From: Craspedostauros australis
Lineage: Eukaryota > Bacillariophyta > Bacillariophyceae > Mastogloiales > Achnanthaceae
Reading direction: 5' to 3'
Assembly: GCA_026770025.1 (NCBI GenBank)
Contig: JAMXDE010000035.1
Location: 434,001-498,000 of the forward strand
Length of the DNA stretch: 64,000 nt
Shown here: positions 1-11,468 of the stretch, in pieces
How positions within the stretch are numbered: the stretch's first letter is position 1
Layout: the number at the start of each line of letters is the position of its first letter
The notes under the pieces: model-generated
Database searches by the model: none
The model's input: only the letters and a program-made list of their open reading frames with translations
Told to the model about the DNA's origin: nothing
Program-made: the position numbers and the translations under genes

Positions 1-710
1 AGGTCGGACCGGAAGAACATGCCGAATACCGCCGAGGCGTCGGTATGCTACTCTTCCTCATCAAGCACTCGCGACCAGACATCGCGAACCCTGTGAGGGA
101 ACTCTCCAAGGTATTGATCGGGCCCACCAAGGCCGCAATGAAGGAGATGTATCGGATCATCAAGTATGTGATCGATACAAAGGACTATGGATTGAAGATC
201 CATCCAGCGCGTCCAGATGACGACGGCTGGGACATGGAGCTCTTCTGCGATAGCGAATATGCAGGAGACAAGAATACAAGAATCAGCGTAGGGGGATTCA
301 TCCTATACCTGTGCAAGGTACCAATCCTTTGGCGATCCAAGGCACAGAAGGCCGTCACACTCAGCTCATCCGAAGCAGAATACGTTGCCCTTTCCGAAGC
401 GGCAAAGGAGATCTTCTTCGTCATGCAGCTACTCGAAAGTGTGGGCGTCCCAGTGAAGACACCGATCAAGGTCCGCGTGGACAACATCGGGGCGATCTTC
501 ATCGCCAAGAACCCATCAACATCCCAACGATCGCGGCACATCGACGTGCGCCATCACTACGTGAGGAACATGGTAATCAACAAAACCATCGAAATCATTT
601 TCGTCAAATCCGAGCAGAACACAAGCGACGGATTCACCAAGAACATCAAGGCCGACTTGCAACGTGAACATGAGAAGTCGTACCTTGACACATCGAGAAC
701 ATTCGAATGA
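1..710 (+). CDS. Ty1/copia Pol, C-terminal RT/RNase H part (5' end outside window)
   Basis: The frame is open from position 3 without a start codon, so this is the 3' end of a polyprotein that begins upstream of the window. Visible copia RNase H landmarks are the first acidic motif CDSEYAGD, the block SSSEAEYVALSEAAKE, the motif VDNIGAI and the closing SRHIDVRHHYVR. The preceding part (RPDIANPVRELS) is the usual link from the reverse transcriptase thumb. In this family RNase H removes the RNA strand during reverse transcription in virus-like particles. No frameshift or internal stop is present, so the sampled part looks recent. A copia element of the diatom CoDi type is most likely. The matching LTR could not be delimited downstream. 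Confidence 0.9.
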   Translation, partial: VGPEEHAEYRRGVGMLLFLIKHSRPDIANPVRELSKVLIGPTKAAMKEMYRIIKYVIDTKDYGLKIHPARPDDDGWDMELFCDSEYAGDKNTRISVGGFILYLCKVPILWRSKAQKAVTLSSSEAEYVALSEAAKEIFFVMQLLESVGVPVKTPIKVRVDNIGAIFIAKNPSTSQRSRHIDVRHHYVRNMVINKTIEIIFVKSEQNTSDGFTKNIKADLQREHEKSYLDTSRTFE

Positions 711-1490
711 CCGAATGCACACAGGAAGGGTGTCGAGATGTACATGTGAGTATATATCAAGATGTACGTGTATATGTGCATCGTTCACCCGCTATTCTCT
801 CATACGCACTTGGACGGTATAACTATACTCGTGTCGATAGTATGCTGTGATTCGTCAGAATTACAGGGGAAATGGAACACACAAAAAGGGGCAAGATTTC
901 TGGAGGAAATTTGCAAATAACGATTTCTGGAAGAATCAGAAAATCGTCCGTCCATGCATCAATGGTACCAAGAGAATCTCGAGGTACTTCCCAACTAAAC
1001 CTCAGATGACGATATCATCTGACAGACTACTGCATCACCAATGGAACGTGACATCTGGAGAGCAGAAGGACGCCTACTGACGTCGACAGGATGTCAACAT
1101 GTCACCACGTCGACAGCTGTCTCCAAGTCAGAGCAGGAGGCGAAGATACGATGACCCATGAAGATCATGGATACTGAAGGTGAACTTCAAATGGTAAGTA
1201 CTCATGGAGTAGAAGCCAGTACTGAATGAACAGAGTGTCGAATGCGGAGTACGCATCGAACACGAAGCATCGTGTAGCACGAGCACACGATGTTGAGAGA
1301 GAGAGAGAGAATACAGAGAGGAGCGAGAGAGGATCTCGCGTACCGACTCATAGTCGGAGACCGAATCTACGAAACAGATTGAAGCGCCGAGAGCATCGGG
1401 CAAGAGAACGAACGGACACCGAGAGTATCGGAGTGCCAACGTAATGAAATAGCAAACAAACGACTATCAACCAACACCATCTTCCACGAT
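711..1490. other. Non-coding tail and probable LTR of the copia element, boundaries unresolved
   Basis: About 780 bases follow the Pol stop with no credible gene. They contain purine-rich runs near 865-890 and 1130-1145 that could serve as a polypurine tract, and a GA-rich tract at 1290-1335. A TG...CA bounded LTR could not be fixed because only one LTR lies in the window. The join to the next retroelement fragment falls around 1450-1500, where its reading frame becomes open. Confidence 0.4.
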
Positions 1491-1491
1491 C

Positions 1492-2346
1492 GTAGGTTAC
1501 CGTGAGCGGAACTTGCCAACAACCATACAGAAACTTATGACGGGCACCAGTGCCAGTGGCAAGAACATGGCGCGACGGCAGCAAGAACGCACAGACAGGT
1601 GCCCCCGGTGCGGCCAGCCTGAGGACAACCAGCATATCCTCATGTGCCCCAGCACCGCCAGCCAAGCCATATGGGCCAAGGCGATCCAAAAGGTACGGTC
1701 AATCGTGCGACCGCCTACGACGCCGCCAGCAGTCGCCCAACTCGTGTGCACAGCCATCCGACGCATCACCACAGGGGGCCTTCCACCATCTGGCATCCGG
1801 GACTCTCCAACCAAATCCATACAGCTCCAGCAGTCCAAGGTTGGATGGACGGCCATGCTCTGGGGAGGATGGGCGCGACAATGGCGGGAGCAAGCGCCCC
1901 CCATGGCGCCGCATCGCCGCCGACGCAGCCCACGGCTGCTGCACGACTGGCAGGCCAGCGTCACCAATCTGATGTGGCACACTGCCCTTTCACAATGGCA
2001 GGACCGGAACGACGCCAAGGCATCCCTAACGTCGGCCGACGTGATGCCTGAGCTCTGTCAATACTTTCAAGCGATGACGGCGCGGCCAGCCGCCTCCATC
2101 CCTGCAGTCCTCCGCCCGCTATGGGAACAGCCCCCGCAGCAAGCACGCACCACGCAGCTCATTCAGTGGGTCCAGGCGATGCGTCAGGGGCTTGGCACCG
2201 ACGCACCGCCAGCAGACCCAGTGCTGGTGAACTGGATGCGAAACCACAGCCGCAAAGACCGCCCCGGTGACACTCCCGCTGACAACGCACCGCCCGCCGA
2301 CCCCGCCGGCAACCCAGCACGGCAAGCTCTGATCACGCCACACTAA
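1492..2346 (+). pseudogene. 5'-truncated non-LTR retroelement ORF, C-terminal zinc-knuckle tail
   Basis: The frame opens after a stop at 1450-1452. The part resembling the family starts near PTTIQKLMTG and runs to a stop at 2344-2346. The first in-frame ATG is at 1537. The motif CPRCGQPEDNQHILMCP matches the CxxC-H-C zinc knuckle found after the reverse transcriptase in LINE ORF2 proteins, followed by Trp-rich helical sequence and a Pro/Ala-rich end. No RT catalytic motif is present, so only the 3' tail was retained, as expected from 5' truncation during insertion. An AATAAA lies at 2388-2393, 42 bases past the stop. The knuckle differs from that of the LINE near 39.8 kb (CPWCGGEESTQHVVQC), so this is a different family. 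Confidence 0.7.
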
Positions 2347-3474
2347 GACCACCCATACATCCGTTCCCGCTGCGTGCCCACACGTAGAATAAACGAGGCG
2401 GAATCAAAGCGCCCCCGGCGCATGACCTAACAGTTATAGTCCGTGTGATATATATATGTGCCTTTCAGGGACACACTCCCTGAGATGGCCTGTTCTCAAC
2501 TGGCTTGGAAACTGCTTGCTGTTGAGAGCCAGGCAGGGCAAAGTAAATTAATTGGTCAATGTGAACTGAAGAGTAATTGCAATAGGTTGTGAATTACAAT
2601 CGAAGTGAATTATGATGAAAGGTTGTCCAACTTGAGGAGTCATAGAAAAGTCAAGCATGCAAAGCCATGGGATAAGCCGTCCTTTGGTAGAACCAAACAG
2701 GACACCACCTACTCCTGTGGAGCAGTTGATGCAGATCCTTTCTTTGGAGATCTCACCCAAATCTTCCGATCCGGAGCAAGGAAGAGCCAATTCGGTCTTG
2801 TTGAGAGCTACAATCTGATTGGTTGCAGCAACAGATGACAGAAGGAAGCAATGCGCTTGCAGACGGAGTGTTGCTTGCGTCAGAGCAGATGGTGACAAGC
2901 AGGATGCAAGATCAGATCGTCATGAGAGCATGGCGAGTGTCTGATTTTGCGCCCCGTCTTGCTTGGTTATCCACTGTGTCCTTGTTGCACGTTTTGTGCA
3001 TGTCAGTAAGTCCTGGTTTCGAGTGAGCGAATCAATTTTGCTCACATAACGACTTACTTGCTTGGACGCACGGCTCTAACGCGGTTGTGGGTCTAGTGTG
3101 TCCCAACTCAACACGTGAATCCTAACTGAGCCGTTTCATGTTCTTTCTCGTCAGGCGGACATGCGGACGGACGTTACACGTGCTGAATATTTCCCGCACT
3201 TTGATTTGAAGATGGTATCTTTCGGAGGAGTTGATGTGACACCCCCTGGATCTGACAGACACGAACATCAACACGTTTTCCACATCTCTGTTGCGTTGGT
3301 TGCTGCTGCCTGCTCCGTTTGACATCGCTGTGGCTGATGTTTCTTCTCTTCGCACACTTGTGCAATGCTGGGTGCGCGCAGTGTCTCCACAACAACAAGA
3401 GAGCACAAGAAGCACAACACCAAGCACCATAACGCTATTCAACACAACGCATCCCTTTCCACTACTCCAGCATC
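2347..3474. other. Gene-poor stretch upstream of the plastid-protein gene
   Basis: Nothing recognisable was found. An AATAAA at 2388-2393 probably belongs to the retroelement fragment. A 116-codon minus-strand ORF (2548-2898) has no family features and looks like chance or old repeat. The last 150 bases are presumably the 5' flank and leader of the gene starting at 3475. Confidence 0.4.
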
Positions 3475-4170
3475 ATGACCTTCCATTCCATCTCCGTCCT
3501 CCTGATCCTCGCAGCATCCGCGAGCGCGTTCCAAACGCCGCGCATGCACCACACGCGCAATACTGCCACCATGCTCGGCGCCGGCACGTTGCTGCCCGAG
3601 ACGTTCCTCATCGCCGACGACGCCGTCGTGACCGCCGCGCCGGATCCATCCATGCTGCAGCAAGCCGGCGGTGTTCTGCAGACCGTGGCGGCCGTCATCA
3701 CGGGCCTCATCTTCTTCTTCGCCGCCGTCGCCTTTCTCTATGCCAGCTTCATCATCCCGGCCGCGGCCGAGCAGCTCGAGAAGGAATGCAAGGAGCTGCA
3801 GCCGGGATTGTGGGAAGAGTACGTGGCGCAATTGAACGAAGGCGAGACGATGGCGCAGCGACCCGATCTCATGCAGGAGCTGGGCACCAAGCTGCAGCCG
3901 TTTTTGGAAGACAAACTGAAGAAGATGGACGACAACGGAGAGCTCTCGGCCTTGCAGAGCACTCTCAATCCCATGCCGCGATCAACGCCGGCGCAGCAGG
4001 AGGAGCCACCGGTGCAGTCCACTGTCATTCCGACGATGAACCAATGGGACGATGATGGTCCTGCAGGAACCGGGGTTGTGGATGCCACCATTGTGTCGAA
4101 GAAGGATGTTCCGGAGACCGGCGGCGGTAGTGGTGGTGGCGGTGGCGCTGTCAGTAGTGAGAAGCAGTAG
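3475..4170 (+). CDS. Putative plastid-targeted single-pass membrane protein
   Basis: A 231-residue protein of unknown function. It opens with a signal peptide (residues 1-18, hydrophobic core SVLLILAASASA) followed directly by FQTPR. ASA-F at the cleavage site is the diatom bipartite presequence pattern, in which an aromatic residue after cleavage directs the protein across the complex-plastid envelopes. A transit-like region rich in His, Arg and Thr follows. One hydrophobic helix lies at about residues 68-93. Next comes an amphipathic acidic/lysine segment (about 98-165), a Pro/Gln-rich stretch and a Gly-rich tail near residues 217-225. Plastid, probably thylakoid or inner-envelope, location is inferred from the presequence alone. 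It is convergent with the M6 peptidase gene, with 311 bases between their stops. Confidence 0.7.
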   Translation: MTFHSISVLLILAASASAFQTPRMHHTRNTATMLGAGTLLPETFLIADDAVVTAAPDPSMLQQAGGVLQTVAAVITGLIFFFAAVAFLYASFIIPAAAEQLEKECKELQPGLWEEYVAQLNEGETMAQRPDLMQELGTKLQPFLEDKLKKMDDNGELSALQSTLNPMPRSTPAQQEEPPVQSTVIPTMNQWDDDGPAGTGVVDATIVSKKDVPETGGGSGGGGGAVSSEKQ

Positions 4171-4481
4171 AGCAGAGAGTGTATTCTCGTATGTACTGCG
4201 ATCTGCCACGCTTTGCAGGCCCAAAACACCGCAGAGCACTGATTCGGCTTCGGATTTTCGCTTGCGCGCCCATTCATGGAGCCTTCCACCGGCGCACCAT
4301 AGTTGAATCATCATGTAATACGTATTATTATTCACCATAGCTGACGAGTGGTGTTGTACAGTTTCATTGCTGATCTTGGATGGTAAGTATATACCAGAAT
4401 ATTATATAATATGATGCACTTATGTTGGTTCCTGCTGTGACAGCTGTCCCCCTTTTTCTATGGCAGGCTCCGCCATGGGGT

Positions 4482-7400
4482 CTATGCATTGCGTGGCTTG
4501 GTCGCTCTCTTCTTCTCTTTGCGTGCTGGCTTGGCTTTCTGCCTACTGCCGTTGGCTCGTAGCCCCCTTCGGGTGCCACACTGCCCGAAGGTGGAGGTCT
4601 CGACCGAATCGAACTCCCCTCCGGACGCTACGACGGCTCCGCCCATGGTGACGGTGTAAGAGCCTTGGCCCTCGCTGCAGCAGATACCATCGCCGTACGA
4701 ATCCTCGATGATGAACTCGAGGCAGGCCCCGTTGTTGACGCACTCGTCAATGATCAGCTCTATGCCGTTCTCGAAGACAGAATTCAAATAGACGTCCTCC
4801 CCATCCTGCTTCAAGTTGATCAGGGTCTCGTCGCCGAAGTTGTCAGTCTTGAGAGTGATCTGGACCGGGGTCTGTCCGGTTGGGCATGAGTTGTTTCCGC
4901 CTCCACTGCTGACTGGGGACGCCGTGGGCGGAGTCACCGGGGATGCTGTGGGCGGAGTCACCGGGGATGCTGTGGGCGGAGTCACCGGAGCAGTCGTTGG
5001 TTCCGGGCCCTGACAATTTCCGATCGGGGTCGTCTCGGATGATTCGAATTCTCCTCCAGACTTCTGCTCGACGCCATCGACGAAGATCTTGTATGATCCC
5101 GAACCTTCACTGCAGCAGATGCCGTCACCGAATGAGTCAGAAATCGTCATACTCAAGCAGGCAGACTCGGAGACGCACATCTCCTTGGTGTGGACCTGGA
5201 TGGTGTCGTCGGTAAACGGGCCATCTTCGAGGAGGACGCTGTCTCCATTCTTCAGCTCCCAGGTGGTTTCGGATCCGTAGTTATCTGTCAGTATTTGTAC
5301 GCGGACCATGGACTCATTGGATGCACAGCCATTCGAGTTGCTTCCAACTGTAGGTGCCGAAGTGGGCTTGCTTGTGGGTGCGCTTGTTGGGTTGCCGATT
5401 GGCTTGCTTGTGGGTGCGCTTGTTGGGTTGCTTGTTGGACTGCTGACTGGCGCGGCGGTGACTGGTGCGGCGGTGGGCGGAGTCACCGGAGCAGTTGTTG
5501 GTTCCGGGCCCTGACAATTTCCGATTGGGGTCGTCTCGGATGATTCGAATTCTCCTCCAGACTTCTGCTCGACGCCATCGACGAAGATCTTGTATGATCC
5601 CGAACCTTCACTGCAGCAGATGCCGTCACCGAATGAGTCAGAAATCGTCATGCTCAAGCAGGCAGACTCGGAGACGCACATCTCCTTGGTGTGGACCTGG
5701 ATGGTGTCGTCGGTAAACGGGCCATCTTGGAGGAGGACGCTGTCTCCATTCTTCAGCTCCCAGGTGGTTTCGGATCCGTAGTTATCTGTCAGTATTTGTA
5801 CGCGGACCATGGACTCATTGGATGCACAGCCATTCGAGTTGCTTCCAACTGTAGGTGCCGAAGTGGGCTTGCTTGTAGGTGCGCTTGTTGGGTTGCCGAT
5901 TGGCTTGCTTGTGGGTGCGCTTGTTGGGTTGCTTGTTGGGCTGCTGACTGGTGCGGCAGTGACTGGTGCTGCGGTGGGGGCAGGAACTGGAGCGGCTGTC
6001 GTTGTGGGACCGCCGCCACCGCAGGTTCCAACGTCGAACTCTTCACTGTTCTGGAACGTTCCGCCGGACTTGATCTTCACTCCTGCACGGGAAACCTCGT
6101 ACATTCCCTGGCCCCACCCACAGCACATGCCGTCGCCTTCCACATCTGCAATCTCAAACTTCACGCAGCTGTTGGGAGACACGCACAGCTTGGACTCGAA
6201 CGATGTCAGCTTCTCATCGGCACCGTATGGTCCACCAGTCTGGGCAACCTGCGAGTCCACAGTCAGCTTCCATGTTGTTTCGGCTGGGTAGTTGTCTGTC
6301 CTCACGAAGACCTCAACTAGTTCCAATCCATTCTCGCAATCTGGGACAGGCGCTGGTGTCGGAGACAGCCCCCCGCTGCATCCAGCACCTTCGCAACGGA
6401 ATGTCATGTACTCACCCGAGTTGCTGATCTCCGTAATCTTGAGGCCCGTTGGGTTGATGTTTCCATTCTGGTAACTGTCCGTGTTGGGGTGCTTGTTGGC
6501 CCCGATGTTGGGATCGTTGGACGGCAGGAGTTTGGTGACGCCGCGGCCGTGGAAGACATCGTTGGCATCGCCGTTGTTCTTCTCTTGCTCGAGATCGTAT
6601 TGGCCATCTGCCTGCACCATCGCGATTCGGTAATGTTTGTTGTTTGTTGGCCAACCGGCCTGTCCTGGCCAGCCCTGGTCGTGCGGTTCCGCCTTCTTCT
6701 CGTCGATATGCCAGATGCAGAGACCGGCCTGTGGCATATTCTTGTCAGACTCGAGCTGTTGGCGGTTCTCAATCAGGAGGTACCTGCATCAAGGAGAGTT
6801 CGAAGGCATGTGGAGAATTGTACAAAAGTGTGAATGTGATTGAGGCTGTGAGCGTGCATGTACTTGAGCATCGACAGACCACAATTTGGGGAGGACAATT
6901 CGAAATATGAATCATAGCATGACATGGCAGTGCAATGAGGCGCACTTACTCTCCGGCTGGGTAGCCACCCTCGCCGTCTCCGATCTTGTAGATATCTCTG
7001 TTGGTTTGAACCGCCGTGATGGGGTTGACACCCTCACCGGGACGCTTGGGCGTGACCCAGTTCAGCGTGACCTTCGACCAAGCGGATGGGTGTGGCGGAT
7101 GATACTGGTCGCCTTCGAATCCCCAGCTGTTCGCCATGAGACCGAACGACCCGATGCCGCTGCCGTCGTCGCCGTAATCATACAGATCTGGCAAGCCAAG
7201 GAAGTGCGCCATCTCGTGCGTGATCACGCCAACACGTCCGATCGCAGTTCCGGACGTGCTCCACAAACCAGGATTCGCGTGGTAGTCCTGGATCTCCACG
7301 TTGTCCCAGCTCGTGAACTTGTTGGTGAGGCTCCATTGGTGTGACCAGATGCGGTCCTTCTGGGCAGCGCCGAATCCATCCGGGTCCGAATCCGATTCGG

Positions 7401-8431
7401 CGCCGTATCCCGAATGGATGATGGTGAAACCGTCGATCCAGCCATCACCGTCAGCATCAAACTGCTTGAAGTCGAGGTTCTGGCCATTCAATATGTTCAG
7501 CGCATCTGTGATGCAGTCATGAATCACGGAGGTACCGCCGCTGCTGTTGTCAGCGCATGTCTTTTCCGTCTTAGGGATGGTGATCCACTCTGTCACAGTG
7601 GATTCGACTGTGAGGAGGTCGTATGAGAACTGATGGTAGAAGTGCTTCATGGAGCCGGTCGGGGCAGATGCTGGCTTCTCTCCCTTCTCGGCATTCATCA
7701 AATCTACGTACTCCTGACGTGTTGGCAGGGAACGGTTAGCGTGGTCCTGGAAACGAAGCAGGATGACCAAATTCTTGAGCGTGCCAGTGGTCGACGCAAG
7801 CCGACGCTGGCGATGTTCCCGCAATTCGCGATAATCTGGATGATCCTCGATCAAGTGACGGCCGGAGATGTGATGGATGTTGGTCTCCTTCGTCGGTTCC
7901 GTAAGATGGAGTGGCCATCCAGCTTCTTTGGGGTTGAAAGATCCCCCGACCTTGTGCTTGGAAGGCACGAGTGTGGTACCATCAGAGCACAGCTCGGCGT
8001 ACACGTACTCATCGAGCTCATTCAGCATGATGGTGTAGCCTGAAACAAAGGGGGGGGGGGGGAACAAGTATCGAGTGGAGAGATAAGCGAACGCATGGAG
8101 GTGAGTTATCGTGTACTCGTAGCGTGTGTATTTGGACGGGTGAGCGACATCAACCACCAATCACCGACATCGCCAATAATGGAGGAGATACGATAGATTT
8201 GGCGACACAGAAGACATCCATGCGTGCTGGTGACTCACCGTCTATGTCCGTAACGTCGTGATAGACCTCGTTACCGTGCATCCGAGCAGTGAAGGTGGAG
8301 CCATCGGCTTGCTTGAGTTGGATGGGGTTGGGATTGGCCATCATGGCGAGTGTTGGAGCTGTCATCCATGAGGAGGCAACGGCGGCAGCCGCCCACCCAA
8401 GCAATGCGCTCTTGGCGACGTTGAATCTCAT
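4482..8431 (-). CDS. Secreted M6-family (immune inhibitor A-like) metallopeptidase, three exons
   Basis: Exons join 8431-8239, 8039-6950 and 6783-4482. All introns are GT-AG with GTGAGT or GTAAGT donors and the frame is kept, giving 1194 residues. A hydrophobic N-terminus (about 8-30) is a signal peptide or anchor. The catalytic zinc motif HEMAHFLGLPD (His339, His343, Asp349) and the M6 sequence around it identify a peptidase of the InhA type. Its substrate is unknown. After residue 560 come four related domains of about 100 residues, each with a TDN-xxxET start, paired cysteines and GDG(I/M)CC. They are joined by Pro/Thr/Ser-rich linkers that look like glycosylated stalks. The C-terminus is strongly basic. 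Domains two and three are nearly identical because of a DNA tandem duplication. The repeat domains are probably adhesive or wall-binding, but that is inference. Confidence 0.9.
4924..4994. repeat. 24-bp minisatellite in the M6 peptidase gene
   Basis: Three starts of the same 24-bp unit lie at 4924, 4948 and 4972. They encode repeats of SPVTPPTA in the linker before the last C-terminal domain. The third unit runs straight into the 501-bp duplication. Confidence 0.85.
4972..5973. repeat. 501-bp tandem duplication inside the M6 peptidase exon 3
   Basis: The segment 4972-5472 is repeated almost exactly at 5473-5973, with an offset of 501 bases. Each copy encodes 167 residues: one GDGICC domain plus its Pro/Thr/Ser linker. 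The domain parts differ by a single residue (Glu versus Gln before DGPF). A length that is a multiple of three keeps the reading frame. Confidence 0.95.
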
Positions 8432-11400
8432 CGTTGCTCTCTGTTTCTTATCTCTGCTTCTACTTGTTGATGCTGTTGTTGTGATTGTGATTGCACTTGT
8501 GTTTGTGGGGCTATCCTTGTGATTGTATTATAGCTGGTGCGTCTCGAGTTTTGTGAGCTTCCCAATTGCGATGGAGCCTTGTCCTAATCGCCTCGTCAGG
8601 TACAGCGACGCTTGGGGGCGGAAGTCCTCTGACAGTGCTTTTGGGCGTGACAGAACGTGACGTGATGCAACGCGATGTTCCAACCGTTGCTTTCCTCTCT
8701 TTTTCAGTCTTGGCGACTTTGTGATCTTGTTTCACATCAATACCATCGTCGGCTGCCAATCACTTCACCTTTGTTTCTGTCGTTCGCGCTAACAATTAGG
8801 AGTACATTGATAAACTCTATCCCACGAGAGGTAGATAAACGAACGATATAATTAACGAATCGTGCACTTAGTCGTGTCACAAACGACATCGATCATGTCA
8901 CATCCGATGCCAGTACCACCCAAAGCGTTGTTGTTTCTTGTGTTTGCTTCTTGTTGTCTTGGTGTTGTCTTGCGAACACGCGAAGTTTGCGACTCACAAG
9001 AAGCTTCATTGCTACCGCACAGGCATAGCACATACACACGCTCTTAAGTATTCACACGAATATGACAACGGCCTTTTCGAACTATGACCGTTACAATTTT
9101 ATCACAGGAACAAGTGCCTTGAATTGCTTATGGTACGATCCATCAATTCAAATGACCTCCAGTCACTTGGTACTGGTCGCAAGTCGCACTATTTCTCCGC
9201 TCTTTCGAGTTCTCTGTGCGACATGAGATCGGACTGTATTTAACGTTAAACGGCTATACTGAAAGCTGCGGTAAAATATGCTACTGTTTTTCCCAATATG
9301 TCTGACGAGTGCCGCACGCTCGCAACCGCGTCATCAAGAGACTGTTGCTGTCTGGACGGTGTCGCAACAATACGTCATCATTGGAGTCATTGCACCAAGT
9401 GGAGCAGTTAGATACCCCAATTTTGGTGTCATATATTCGTTCAATTTGTCTCGTTTCTGTTCGTGGCGATCATGTGGGCTGATGCGAACTTCGTGAGTCG
9501 ACTACGGGCTAGGTCGTCACGGTCTACAAGCCATCATTTTGGGAGTGCCCTGCTGCACCTCATGATCGCAATTACAGCATCATTATCCGCATTGAATTAG
9601 AATACACGACTACCTACCGCCACCATCAAGGTCTCGATCTTCCATGGCTGGCCACATTCTGCTTGCGTTCATTCAACGCTCTTGTATGTATCCAATTAGT
9701 GCATGCTGTGCGTTGCGCGCTGGAACTTGCTCGTTCCGTTCCGATTTGTTGTCGTCGACGTCTCCACGATGTACCTTGCCACTTCCTCAGTGTGTAGCTT
9801 CGGACGAGAGCCCTTTGTGTATGCCCTTGACTATTTGTTAGATAGACTATTTGCGACACGAAACCAATCCAGTCTTGCGCACAACGTGTATTAGTCACGA
9901 AATAAGTCACGACTCTGAGTCGTGTTACCGATCCATCCAGTCGAATCAATCAAGACTCGAACTGTAGGGAAGAATTGCACGTGAAAGGACACGTCGTCAC
10001 CCACACACTTGCCTCCGTCCAGGGTTTGGTGAAACGCAGACGTTGGTCTCGAAATGCAGGCGTGGGTGCGATCGAGGAACAAGTCCAGGCTGCAGAAGAG
10101 AGAGGCAGGTCGAGATATCACAATCTACTTTACACCAATATCTGCAATCGTCCGCTGGCATAAGACACTGTGCGAACTGCGTTCTTGGATTCACGTAAAA
10201 CGGAAACCCAACACCGAAATGCGGTATCGAGAACGCTGCAGAAGACTGTCCCCTGTCGCCATGCGTTCCTTGGATTGGTTTCTAGACTGATGGCGGTGCA
10301 AGCAAGGATCCTGGCATCATTCATATCTCCGTGGCTACGATACTTGAAATAGAGAGAATTGGATAGAAGCTTTCCATCACTGCACCAACCACAAATAGAG
10401 TTGAGTAGATCAAAAGAAACTTCTGGAGTCCGCTGTCGTTGCTTCTCTTGGAATCGTTGTTGGTGCTTGCTCGATTGTTCAGGCGCCGGATGCTGGCGAT
10501 GATTTGGGATCGCGATCATTCAAGCTTCACGCTGCCCACTCATGACGAATCTGGTTCTATAGTTGCTGCGGGTCGGTTCACTTAGGTGCCAGCGCCGCTG
10601 CCGCTGCCTTCCATGTGCCCATCCGCCTATCGTCTTTGATTGTTCCGTTTGCTCCATTGATTGCGTTTTCTGTGGTTTCTCTGTCACAGATCTTCCGAGC
10701 TGTCCGTGCAACTTGTTGTGACCGTGTTGTATGTGCAACATGAGGACGCTGGCTGCGACACTCGTTGTTTTTGCGTGTTGACACCAACTGTGGTGTTCAC
10801 CCCGCGCTCGATATTCATAGTAATTTCGTGTGTCTCATGTCGTTCCTGTCACGCGAACATACAACTTATTAAAGTCTGATTATAATAATAATTGACAGTT
10901 GCCATCGCCATTTCCTCACGTTTTCGCCATCTCTTTCTCTTCCTCTTCAGGCACCATTTTGCGAACAAAACGAGAGCAACTGCGAGTCGAGCGTGTGAAC
11001 AACAGCGACATCTGCGCAATTCAGCCTGCAATAGTCGTACTAATGCATGTCACTGTATCGTGTTGCTGTCTCTTTTTGTTTGCAGCACAGGTTCTGAAAG
11101 AGATTGACATACGCGTCACAACTGCTCCCATCTTGTGCGAGAAAGATAACGCTGGAGACAAAGCACCAAGCGGCCAAGTGACCACGCAGCATCAGCATTG
11201 GCACAGAACGCACATCGTCACCTCAGTTGCCATTGTTGCCACAGACCACAGTCGCAAGGGTGAAAGCAAGTTGAAGCACAGCTATAAACAGCACATCACA
11301 GACATTGCAACATCATTGACGACAGTTGGATCGATCAAGCAAGAGAGGAAGCAAGCCAAAGCTCAACCGCAAGTATCGTCGGCTGCGAAGGAACCGGAGG

Positions 11401-11468
11401 AGGTGCTGGACGTGGTTCTGCCCACTTTCGTGCATTCTACGTTGGATTGATCCGTCTTTGAGAGCACT
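8432..11468. other. 3-kb intergenic region between divergent genes
   Basis: This lies between the start of the M6 peptidase (minus strand) and the start of the low-complexity protein gene (plus strand), so it holds both promoters. All ORFs are short and lack conserved features. The longest are a 129-codon minus-strand frame at 10130-10519 and a 183-codon plus-strand frame at 10899-11450. I saw no RNA gene, transposase remnant or long repeat. Confidence 0.45.

Noticed and set aside
1280-1490. Possible LTR starting TGTTGAGAGAG
   Set aside because: No polypurine tract right before it, no clear CA end and no second LTR in the window to compare with.
10130-10519. 129-codon minus-strand ORF with ATG
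   Set aside because: No similarity I recognise, isolated, and the composition does not stand out from surrounding non-coding DNA.
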